Source: Cyclobacteriaceae bacterium (GTDB taxonomy: Bacteria > Bacteroidota > Bacteroidia > Cytophagales > Cyclobacteriaceae). From it: a stretch of DNA of 64,000 nucleotides. A program made the translations under genes and the position numbers. Location: positions 62,001-126,000 of the forward strand of contig JAHBUB010000009.1 of assembly GCA_019638285.1 (NCBI GenBank), given 5' to 3'. This document shows positions 52,505-60,059 of the stretch, one piece after another (positions within the stretch are counted from its first letter, which is position 1; the number at the start of each line of letters is the position of its first letter). The notes beneath the pieces are model-generated. The model saw nothing but the letters and a program-made list of their open reading frames with translations. It did no database searches and was not told where the DNA came from.

Positions 52505-53635
52505 ATGAAAAAAAACATAATCGTACTTGGATCAGGATTGGTAGGGAGAGCAATGGCACTTGATCTCGCCAAAGATTTTAACGTTACCGCCACCGACTTT
52601 AACCAGGAAGCACTTAATTCATTTAAAAATACGGAGGTCAAAACCCTGCAGCTTGATTTTTCTAAGTTAGATGAACTAAAAAAGGCCATTGCACCATTTG
52701 ATCTGGTGGTAGGGGCTGTTCCTGGTTTTATGGGGTTTCAAACCGTAAAGGCAGTAATTGAATCCGGTAAAAATATGGTCGATATCTCCTTCTTCCCTGA
52801 AGACCCATTTCTCCTCGATGAACTTGCAAAGAAGAATAATGTAACCATAGTTACCGATTGTGGCGTGGCACCAGGAATGGGCAATATTATTTTGGGATAT
52901 CATAACCAAAGGATGAAGATTGAAAAATACGAATGCCTTGTGGGTGGCTTACCTGTAGTGCGCGAATGGCCCTATGAGTATAAGGCCGTCTTCTCCCCCA
53001 TAGATGTAATTGAAGAATACATTCGTCCGGCACGTTATATACAGAACAGTGCCATCGTGGTAAAGGAAGCTTTATCAGACCCCGAAAATATTTACTTTGA
53101 TGGTGTGGGCACGCTTGAGTCCTGGAATTCAGATGGGCTTCGCTCATTGATTAAAACTATGCCCGACATTCCTAACATGATTGAAAAAACGCTTCGTTAC
53201 CCAGGTTGTGTGGAATATCTCAGAGTATTAAGAGATACTGGTTTCTTTTCCTATGACCCTGTAGAGGTGAATGGACAACAAATAAGACCCGTTGATGTGA
53301 CTGCTAAACTTCTATTTCCCAAATGGAAATTGAAACCCGGAGAAGAAGAATTTACGGTAATGAGAATAATTATTGAGGGCATTGAAGAAGGGAAAAATAA
53401 AAAATACCAATATTATTTACATGATCGCACCGAAAAGAAAACTGGCATTCTGTCAATGGCGCGCACTACGGGATATACCTGTACGGGTACTGTGAATCTC
53501 GTCATTGATGGTCGCTTCAGCCGAAAAGGAATTAACCCTCCCGAATTTATTGGTGAGCAAGAGGAACATTTTCAATTTATGATACAGTATCTAAAAGCAA
53601 GGGGTGTACACTACCATGTAGATAACAAGTCCTAA
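52505..53635 (+). CDS. Saccharopine dehydrogenase-like oxidoreductase (short type)
   Basis: 376 residues: Rossmann fold from VLGSGLVGRAMALDL, then TDCGVAPGMGNIILGYHNQR (substrate loop, compare DPGIDHM in the paralogue at 29841) and a C-terminal domain with FDGVGTLESWNSDGLRSLI. It resembles the lysine-biosynthesis/degradation enzymes of the saccharopine group and other carboxylate-amine-forming reductases. The exact reaction is uncertain. It differs from the 448-residue protein at 29841 in length and loops, so the two are probably distinct enzymes. It precedes the antiporter gene by 74 bases. Confidence 0.83.
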   Translation: MKKNIIVLGSGLVGRAMALDLAKDFNVTATDFNQEALNSFKNTEVKTLQLDFSKLDELKKAIAPFDLVVGAVPGFMGFQTVKAVIESGKNMVDISFFPEDPFLLDELAKKNNVTIVTDCGVAPGMGNIILGYHNQRMKIEKYECLVGGLPVVREWPYEYKAVFSPIDVIEEYIRPARYIQNSAIVVKEALSDPENIYFDGVGTLESWNSDGLRSLIKTMPDIPNMIEKTLRYPGCVEYLRVLRDTGFFSYDPVEVNGQQIRPVDVTAKLLFPKWKLKPGEEEFTVMRIIIEGIEEGKNKKYQYYLHDRTEKKTGILSMARTTGYTCTGTVNLVIDGRFSRKGINPPEFIGEQEEHFQFMIQYLKARGVHYHVDNKS

Positions 53636-53709
53636 TAACTGGGGTAGTTCACAATTATTATTATCTTCAAATCTTTATCCAACTTGTCTTACGCCATCAA
53701 CTAAAAAAA

Positions 53710-55167
53710 ATGACAGTAGAAAAGAGGAAACCAAGCCTTCTACACGCACTCATACCAATTATCGTTTTAATTTTTCTTTTGGCGATTAACGTAATCGTGC
53801 TGGGAACGGATGCTACAAGCGGGCCAAATCAAATTGGATTGTTATTGGCAGCAGCTGTTGCAGGTATTATCTCCATTCGGCTTGGTTATACATGGGAAGA
53901 AATTCAAGAGAGTATGCTGCGAAGCATTAACTCTGCCATGGGAGCCATGCTCATTCTTCTGATGATAGGTGCACTTTCTGGTACTTGGCTGTTAAGTGGA
54001 GTTGTGCCTGCAATGATATACTACGGTCTTAAAATTCTTAATCCTACCATATTCCTTTTTGCCGCATGTATAGCTTGTTCTATTGTGTCTATTGCTACAG
54101 GAAGCTCATGGACAACAGTAGCTACTATTGGAATTGCCTTGCTGGGTATTGGTAAGGCACTTGGCCTTGATGAAGGAATTATTGCTGGCGCTATCATTTC
54201 AGGGGCTTACTTCGGAGACAAAATGTCTCCACTTTCTGACACTACCAATCTGGCTCCTGCCATGGCAGGCACAGATTTATTTACCCACATTAGATATATG
54301 GCGATCACCACCATGCCCACTATGATACTTACGCTCGGTATCTATCTTGTGTGGGGCTTCGTCCAGGACACCTCAGGAACTCTTGTCAATACAGATTCGG
54401 TTTTAGTGACCATTGAAAACTCATTTAATCTTAATCCACTTTTGTTTTTAGTACCCGTGGGTGTTGTAGTTTTGATTGTGAAGAAAGTACCCGCGCTACC
54501 TGCATTACTTATAGGCTCTTTGTTGGGAGGAGTTTTCGCAATAATATTCCAACCCAATATTGTTAATCAAATCTCCGGTGTCGAAGGGAATTACCTGAAA
54601 TCATCATTTATTGCAGTTATGAGAGCAATGACAACTACCATCAACGTACAAACTGACAATCAAATGATTACGGATTTGCTTACAGGCAAAGGCATGGCAG
54701 GGATGTTAAACACAATTTGGTTGATACTAACCGCTATGATTTTTGGAGGTATCATGGAGTCTTCCGGATTACTTCACCGAATTGCAGAAGAAATAATCAG
54801 ATTCGCCAATAGCACCGGCTCATTGGTTGCATCTACAGCAGCCACCTGTGTATTCTTTAATGTGACTGCTTCTGACCAATACATGGCCATTGCCGTACCC
54901 GGAAGGATGTTTGCCAATACTTATAGAGAAAGAGGATATAAACCCGAATTACTTAGCCGAACACTTGAAGATTCAGGAACTGTTACTTCTGTATTAGTCC
55001 CGTGGAATACCTGTGGAGCTACTCAAGCAGGAGTATTGGGCGTAGCCACTATGGTATATGCTCCTTTCGCCTTTTTCTGCATTATCAGTCCTTTTATGAC
55101 TGTATTACACGCTTACCTCAATTACAAAATACGAAGAACCTCCGATGCCGAACCCGCAAAGGTATAG
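53710..55167 (+). CDS. nhaC: Na+/H+ antiporter NhaC family
   Basis: 485 residues with about 11 membrane helices. NhaC-type features: an N-terminal PSLLHALIPIIVLIFLLAIN helix, 'ATGSSWTTVATIGIALLGIG', 'SGAYFGDKMSPLSDTTNLAP' (ion-binding region with Asp residues) and 'FFNVTASDQYMAIAVPGRMF'. It exchanges internal Na+ for H+ or acts on a related solute pair (malate:lactate exchange in MleN relatives). The next gene starts inside its last 23 bases, so the two are coupled. Confidence 0.88.
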   Translation: MTVEKRKPSLLHALIPIIVLIFLLAINVIVLGTDATSGPNQIGLLLAAAVAGIISIRLGYTWEEIQESMLRSINSAMGAMLILLMIGALSGTWLLSGVVPAMIYYGLKILNPTIFLFAACIACSIVSIATGSSWTTVATIGIALLGIGKALGLDEGIIAGAIISGAYFGDKMSPLSDTTNLAPAMAGTDLFTHIRYMAITTMPTMILTLGIYLVWGFVQDTSGTLVNTDSVLVTIENSFNLNPLLFLVPVGVVVLIVKKVPALPALLIGSLLGGVFAIIFQPNIVNQISGVEGNYLKSSFIAVMRAMTTTINVQTDNQMITDLLTGKGMAGMLNTIWLILTAMIFGGIMESSGLLHRIAEEIIRFANSTGSLVASTAATCVFFNVTASDQYMAIAVPGRMFANTYRERGYKPELLSRTLEDSGTVTSVLVPWNTCGATQAGVLGVATMVYAPFAFFCIISPFMTVLHAYLNYKIRRTSDAEPAKV

Positions 55168-55744
55168 CGAACAAAAATTAACGATTACTAAAGAGGAGAT
55201 CAATACACTCCCACTGGCTTCTTTTGACGGTACCGTGCAGCTCATTACTGAAAAAGAAAAGGTAGCAGAGGCATTTGAAGAAATCTCTTCTCATGAGATA
55301 GTTGGATTCGATACTGAAACCAGGCCAAGCTTTCATAAGGGTCAATCTTACAATGTATCACTCCTTCAACTGGCCCTTCCAGATAAGGCATTTCTCATCC
55401 GGCTGAATTGTACTGGACTCACGAAAGAAATGATTTCCTTTTTCGAAAATGATGAAATACTGAAAGCCGGAGTAGGTATCAGAGATGATATAAAGGCCCT
55501 TCAAAAACTAGAACGGTTCCATGCAGATGGGTTTGTAGAGCTGTCAACTATTGCCAGAAATAAGGGACTACAGGTGGAGAGTGTAAAAAAACTCGCAGGG
55601 CTCATGCTCGGATTTCGAATATCAAAAAGTGCCCAAACCAGTAATTGGGAAGCGGAGCAGTATACGGAGAAGCAAATCAGTTATGCGGCTACAGACGCTT
55701 GGGTCTGCCTGAAACTCTATTCCTCCCTGATGGAATATAAGTAA
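55145..55744 (+). CDS. 3'-5' exonuclease, RNase D-like (DEDD)
   Basis: 199 residues. Exo I 'IVGFDTETRPSF' supplies the first Asp and Glu (about 53-58), Exo II 'LKAGVGIRDD' the second Asp, and Exo III 'SYAATDAWVCLKLYSS' a Tyr/Asp pair, so all four carboxylates of the DEDDy type are present. It lacks HRDC domains, so it is the single-domain type seen in Bacteroidota. The ATG at 55145 overlaps nhaC by 23 bases. Nucleic-acid processing is likely; the substrate is unknown. Confidence 0.85.
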   Translation: MPNPQRYSEQKLTITKEEINTLPLASFDGTVQLITEKEKVAEAFEEISSHEIVGFDTETRPSFHKGQSYNVSLLQLALPDKAFLIRLNCTGLTKEMISFFENDEILKAGVGIRDDIKALQKLERFHADGFVELSTIARNKGLQVESVKKLAGLMLGFRISKSAQTSNWEAEQYTEKQISYAATDAWVCLKLYSSLMEYK

Positions 55745-55753
55745 TTGATGAGT

Positions 55754-56506
55754 CTAATGGCTCTCCTTGGAAATTAAGGAATTGTAATGCAGAAAAATAT
55801 TCGACAACCCACGCTGCTCCTTAATATTGAGATGATTCACCTTTATAAATTCGCCCATCTCCACCCCCTTATCACCAAAAAGAGCGATAAGTTGTTTCTT
55901 TTTCCTTATTTCAAATAGTGTTTTGCCTTTCGCATAATAAAAAGCTTCCCGCTTATTGATCTTGGTGTCTTTACTCCCAACATCAAATGCTGGCACATAA
56001 TTAGGACGCTTCACCCAAATAGTAGTTTTTCTTATAAGGGGAATATCACCATCTACCAACACCTCCAATAGGCCACTTAACGCTACATTATTTTCACTAA
56101 ATCCTTTTGCATTAATAAAAGCAAGTGGCACATTTGTAATAGAGTCATACCAAATCATACTTTCAACCTGACTAACTTTTATTAATTTAATCTGCTTACC
56201 CACCATCACTTCAATAGCATCCCCTTCTATATCATACTTTACAGGATATCCTTCTATAATTTTTTCAGATCCAACCATCAGTATCGAAGCCGGATTCCAT
56301 TTTGTGTCCAGGTAATAATCACCTAAAACTCTACCCTGATCAATATCAACACCATAAAGCACATCGGATCGGCTTAAGCCACCTGCAGATGATAATCCAT
56401 CCATCGTCTGTCTGATTCTGATTTGAGGAGGCAGCACATTTTGGCCCAAACACAAATCGGACAACAATACAAAACTCACACAAATCAAGACTACTCTTAC
56501 ATTCAT
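55754..56506 (-). CDS. Secreted protein of unknown function
   Basis: 250 residues with a signal peptide (1-22, ending CLGQ). The mature part is mostly beta-strand, with 'GRVLGDYYLDTKWNPASIL', 'YPVKYDIEGDAIEVMVGKQI' and a GDKG loop near the C-terminus. No cysteines remain after the signal peptide, and there is no lipobox and no CHU_C tail, so it is probably periplasmic. I do not recognise a family. It is alone, convergent with the exonuclease gene, and its upstream region holds the possible attenuator of the divergent MFS gene. Confidence 0.65.
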   Translation of the reverse strand: MNVRVVLICVSFVLLSDLCLGQNVLPPQIRIRQTMDGLSSAGGLSRSDVLYGVDIDQGRVLGDYYLDTKWNPASILMVGSEKIIEGYPVKYDIEGDAIEVMVGKQIKLIKVSQVESMIWYDSITNVPLAFINAKGFSENNVALSGLLEVLVDGDIPLIRKTTIWVKRPNYVPAFDVGSKDTKINKREAFYYAKGKTLFEIRKKKQLIALFGDKGVEMGEFIKVNHLNIKEQRGLSNIFLHYNSLISKESH

Positions 56507-56626
56507 TTCAATAAAATTTACTTTTTCTATAAGTACAATAAATTATATATCCAGCTAAGATAAGTTATTCCCAAGTAATTTATATCAAATGTAATTTAGG
56601 AATAATTGATTTATTTATAGTCATTT

Positions 56627-56691
56627 GCGCCCTCCCGCTTTAGTTGGTAACCAAAATTGGGCGATTCTCAGACAAGGAGTGGGCTTTTTTT
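56627..56691 (+). promoter_or_regulatory. Possible transcription attenuator in the MFS leader
   Basis: A hairpin formed by GCCCTCC (56629-56635) and GGAGTGGGC (56676-56684, two-base bulge) is followed by seven T. The 5' arm can instead pair as CGCCC (56628-56632) with GGGCG (56659-56663), which excludes the terminator stem. No plus-strand gene upstream needs this terminator, the MFS ATG is 39 bases on, and TTGGTAACCAA (56644-56654) adds another palindrome. Confidence 0.35.
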
Positions 56692-56729
56692 AATAAACCA
56701 GACAATCAAGCTATAGCAAAATTGCTACT

Positions 56730-57914
56730 ATGACCTCCCTTCCCCGTAATGTCTGGCTGTTGACCTTTGCCCAATCATTGATGATGGCAGTTTCCTCCAT
56801 GGTAGTCTTTGCAGGGGGGTTGATTGGAGCTAAACTTGCACCCATTGATAAGTTATCAACGCTACCCATCGCGTGCATGGTAATAGGAACAGCAACAGCC
56901 GTAGTGCCAGTAACCTTTTTAATGAAGCGTATCGGCAGAAAATATTCGTTTATCTTTATTCTAATTTATTCTATTGCCATTGCCCTGCTGGCAGCTTATA
57001 CAATTTACTTACAAACGTTTTACTGGTTTTGTGTCACTACCTTTCTATTTGGAGTTACTAATGCCTGTGTGATGCAATTTCGGTTTGCCGCCATGGAAAG
57101 CGTTACCCCAGAACTAATTCCCAATGCAGCTTCTAATGTATTGCTAGGTGGAATTGCCGCTGCATTTATTGGCCCGGAAGCTGCGGTTTTCGGTAAAGAT
57201 TTATTTTCAACAGAATTTTTAGGATCCTTTATACTATTGGCAGGGCTTTTTGTAATTGCAATATTGGTTTTATTGGCACTTAAAAATCCAAAAATTGAAT
57301 TGGTTGAGTTTAAAAATGCACCAAGATCATTAAAATCAATTTCAAAACAGTCCGTATTTTGGATAGCTATACTAAGTGCTGCGGTAGGCTACATGATCAT
57401 GAGTTTTATAATGACGGCCACACCAGTAAGCATGCATGTAATGGATGAGCATTCGTTAAGCCATACCAAGTGGGTTATTCAAAGTCATATCATTGCCATG
57501 TATCTCCCTTCAATTTTCACTGCTTGGATTGTACAAAAAATGGGCATTAAAAAAATGATGATTTTTGGATTGATCGCTTATCTCATCTGCATAGCTATTG
57601 CCTATTCAGGACATTATCTGAGCAACTATTGGATTTCATTGGTTCTGCTGGGGATTGGATGGAACTTTCTGTTTATTGGCGGCACCACACTTTTACCTCA
57701 ATCCTATCATGCCAATGAACGATTTAAAGTACAGGCTTTTAATGACTTTATTGTATTTGGCACACAGGCCATTGCATCACTTTCGGCAGGATGGATTGTT
57801 TATACTGTTGGCTGGGAAATGATGCTGCTATTTACCCTACCAATCATATTACTTCAACTTATTGTAATACTAAAATGGACATCCACTAAAACCAGGGTGC
57901 AAGCTGACCAGTAA
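56730..57914 (+). CDS. Major facilitator superfamily transporter
   Basis: 394 residues with 12 predicted membrane helices. The loop 2-3 motif appears as 'LMKRIGRKYSFIFI' and the N-terminus as TFAQSLMMAVSSMVVFAGGL. The second half has 'SFIMTATPVSMHVMDEHSLS' and 'GIKKMMIFGLIAYLICIAIAY'. Substrate not identifiable; small-molecule efflux is the common role of this group. It precedes the M20 gene by 66 bases on the same strand, so they may share a transcript. Confidence 0.87.
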   Translation: MTSLPRNVWLLTFAQSLMMAVSSMVVFAGGLIGAKLAPIDKLSTLPIACMVIGTATAVVPVTFLMKRIGRKYSFIFILIYSIAIALLAAYTIYLQTFYWFCVTTFLFGVTNACVMQFRFAAMESVTPELIPNAASNVLLGGIAAAFIGPEAAVFGKDLFSTEFLGSFILLAGLFVIAILVLLALKNPKIELVEFKNAPRSLKSISKQSVFWIAILSAAVGYMIMSFIMTATPVSMHVMDEHSLSHTKWVIQSHIIAMYLPSIFTAWIVQKMGIKKMMIFGLIAYLICIAIAYSGHYLSNYWISLVLLGIGWNFLFIGGTTLLPQSYHANERFKVQAFNDFIVFGTQAIASLSAGWIVYTVGWEMMLLFTLPIILLQLIVILKWTSTKTRVQADQ

Positions 57915-57980
57915 TTTTGTACTTTAAGTACATTATTGGCTAATTATAACATCTCATACAATCACACTATCACAAGCGCT

Positions 57981-59123
57981 ATGATAGATTCTGATTTTAT
58001 CACCAATACATTAGTTGATCTGGTAAGAATCAATTCTGTAAATCCTGATTTAGAAAAAGGAGGAGCGGGCGAAGTCGAAATAGGTACCTATCTACACAAT
58101 ACACTTTCATTATTAGGGTTTAGCTCAACTGTTGATACTATTACAGAAGGAAGAGTTAACGTAATAGGAAAATACCCTGGTACCCGCAATGGTAAATCAT
58201 TAATACTCAATGCACACATGGACACGGTAGGTGTACAGGGCATGAAGAATCCGTTTGGTGCCATAATCAAAGAGGGAAAATTGTTTGGTAGAGGCGCCTA
58301 TGACATGAAAGGAAGTATAGCAGCAATCCTTGGAGTTGCTAAAGCCATATCAGAAGGGCATGTCAATTTATCAGGAGATCTAATATTGGCATTTGTGGCT
58401 GATGAAGAGTATGAGTCCATCGGCACCAGCAAATTGATAAAGGAAATATCGGCAGATGCGTGTATCGTAACAGAGCCTACAGATCTAAGAGTCTGTTTAG
58501 GTCATCGAGGCTTTGGTGTGTACGAAATCACCACGCATGGAAAGGTTGCTCATGGGGGTTTGCACAAGGAAGGTATCGATGCCAATATAAAAATGGGGAA
58601 GGTACTCTATCAACTCGACCAACTCTCCAAAGAAATTACAGCCTCAAGAAAACATAAGTTATGTGGTGAAGCCTCACTACATGTTCCGCTAATAAAAGGC
58701 GGTCAAAGTCTATTCATTTATTCTGATCGTTGTATCATTCAGGTAGAGCGAAGAACATTACCTGGTGAAATGGAGACTACTGTATTTGAAGAATTGAAGG
58801 GGATTCTTGATAAATTAAATAAAGAAGACAAAGACTTCAAGGCAACAATTAAACAAGTAATTTGGAGAAACCCACATGAGATATCAAAAGACGCTGCTAT
58901 CGTTAAATCGCTATCAAAGAGTATCTTACCACCTAATCATTTGGAATACATTGGTCACACCTGGTGGGAAGACTCAGGCTTATTTGCAGAGGCAGGTATT
59001 CCTACAGTAATCGTTGGCCCAAAAGGAGGAGGTATTCACCAGCAAGAAGAGTGGGTAGAAATTGATTCTGTATTTGACCTATCCAAAATATTATTACAAA
59101 CTGCAATCAATTTTTGTCAATAA
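57981..59123 (+). CDS. M20-family peptidase/deacylase (ArgE/DapE type)
   Basis: 380 residues from the ATG at 57981; the TTG at 57936 would add 15 untypical residues. The dinuclear zinc site shows NAHMDTVGVQG, GAYDMKGSIAAI (bridging Asp), ADEEYESIGT (catalytic Glu), TEPTDLRVCLGHRG and a C-terminal His in GPKGGGIHQQEEW. A dimerisation lid lies at about 175-285. The enzyme hydrolyses N-acyl amino acids or dipeptides, with acetylornithine or succinyl-diaminopimelate as the family's best-known substrates. The stop overlaps the ATG of the next gene (TAATG). Confidence 0.88.
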   Translation: MIDSDFITNTLVDLVRINSVNPDLEKGGAGEVEIGTYLHNTLSLLGFSSTVDTITEGRVNVIGKYPGTRNGKSLILNAHMDTVGVQGMKNPFGAIIKEGKLFGRGAYDMKGSIAAILGVAKAISEGHVNLSGDLILAFVADEEYESIGTSKLIKEISADACIVTEPTDLRVCLGHRGFGVYEITTHGKVAHGGLHKEGIDANIKMGKVLYQLDQLSKEITASRKHKLCGEASLHVPLIKGGQSLFIYSDRCIIQVERRTLPGEMETTVFEELKGILDKLNKEDKDFKATIKQVIWRNPHEISKDAAIVKSLSKSILPPNHLEYIGHTWWEDSGLFAEAGIPTVIVGPKGGGIHQQEEWVEIDSVFDLSKILLQTAINFCQ

Positions 59124-59464
59124 TGGTAAGCATAGACACTTTCTACACACTGGCTTTATCTTTTCCTGATGCATCAGAGCTTTCTCACTTTGAAAAAAGG
59201 TCTTTTAGAGTCAATAAAAAAATATTTATCACGCTAGATATTATCAATAAACGAGCAGTGGTAAAACTATCGCCCATTGATCAATCTGTGTTTTGTGAAT
59301 TTGATAAAGATGCAATTTATCCAGTCAAAGGAGCTTGGGGCAAACAAGGGTGGACGGCAGTAGAATTGAAGAAAGTAAACAAAAGCATGATGGTCGATTT
59401 ACTCACCCTCTCTTATGATTTGGTAAAAACAAAGAGAACAAAACCAAGGAAATCCAAAATATAA
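59123..59464 (+). CDS. MmcQ/YjbR family DNA-binding-like protein
   Basis: 113 residues of the YjbR/CyaY-like fold (PF04237). Visible pattern: 'YTLALSFPDASELSHFEKRS', 'FITLDIINKRAVVKLSPIDQ', 'YPVKGAWGKQGWTAVELKKV'. The family's role is unresolved; a double-wing DNA-binding motif has been proposed. The start overlaps the stop of the M20 gene (TAATG), so it is translated from the same mRNA, and the RidA gene follows five bases later. The lysine/arginine-rich C-terminus is a notable local feature. Confidence 0.83.
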   Translation: MVSIDTFYTLALSFPDASELSHFEKRSFRVNKKIFITLDIINKRAVVKLSPIDQSVFCEFDKDAIYPVKGAWGKQGWTAVELKKVNKSMMVDLLTLSYDLVKTKRTKPRKSKI

Positions 59465-59469
59465 AAATT

Positions 59470-59928
59470 ATGAATAAGTCCATGTCCCTGTTGTTGGTTG
59501 CTCCATTATTTTTTATTTGTTGTCAACAAAAGAAAACAGAGCCTGTATCTTTTATTGTTTCTGATGCGCTTGAAAAATCAAATCTTCCTTTTTCGGAAGT
59601 GGTCACAGTGGGCAACACAATGTACCTATCAGGCCAAATTGGTAGCTCACCTGATGATCCTATGACTTTGGTTCAGGGAGGAATAAAAAACGAAGCGAGG
59701 CAGGCACTAGAAAATATTAAAAATGTCCTTGAAGAAAATGGATCTTCAATGGAAAATGTGGTAAAATGCACCGTCATGCTCACAGATATCAAAGAATGGG
59801 CAGATTTTAATACTGAATATGTGAAGTATTTCCCGCATAAAAAGCCGGCCCGGAGTGCTTTTGCTACGAATGGCTTGGCAATGGGTGCCCGGGTGGAGAT
59901 TGAATGTATCGCTGTAATCAAAAAATAA
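59470..59928 (+). CDS. RidA-family protein with a signal sequence
   Basis: 152 residues. Residues about 30-152 are a complete RidA/YjgF domain, with LPFSEVVTVGNTMYLSGQIG, 'KNEARQALENIKNVLEENGS' and 'PARSAFATNGLAMGARVEIE', so the enamine-deaminase Arg and the Glu (VEIECIAV) are present. Before it lies a hydrophobic leader, MNKSMSLLLVAPLFFICCQQ, that looks like a lipoprotein signal, although FICC is an imperfect lipobox. Most RidA proteins are cytoplasmic and have no leader, so this one is probably exported. Inferred activity: deamination of reactive imines/enamines outside the cytoplasm. The gene continues the M20-YjbR transcript. Confidence 0.83.
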   Translation: MNKSMSLLLVAPLFFICCQQKKTEPVSFIVSDALEKSNLPFSEVVTVGNTMYLSGQIGSSPDDPMTLVQGGIKNEARQALENIKNVLEENGSSMENVVKCTVMLTDIKEWADFNTEYVKYFPHKKPARSAFATNGLAMGARVEIECIAVIKK

Positions 59929-60059
59929 CGCAGGCCACAACCCTGTTAATTTATACACGATTTTTTCCGTTTAGGTTATAAATATTCAAGTTATCAAATT
60001 CATCACTATTACTCGTTAGGATTATCTATCTTGAAAACTATCATAACCCCATAAAATCA

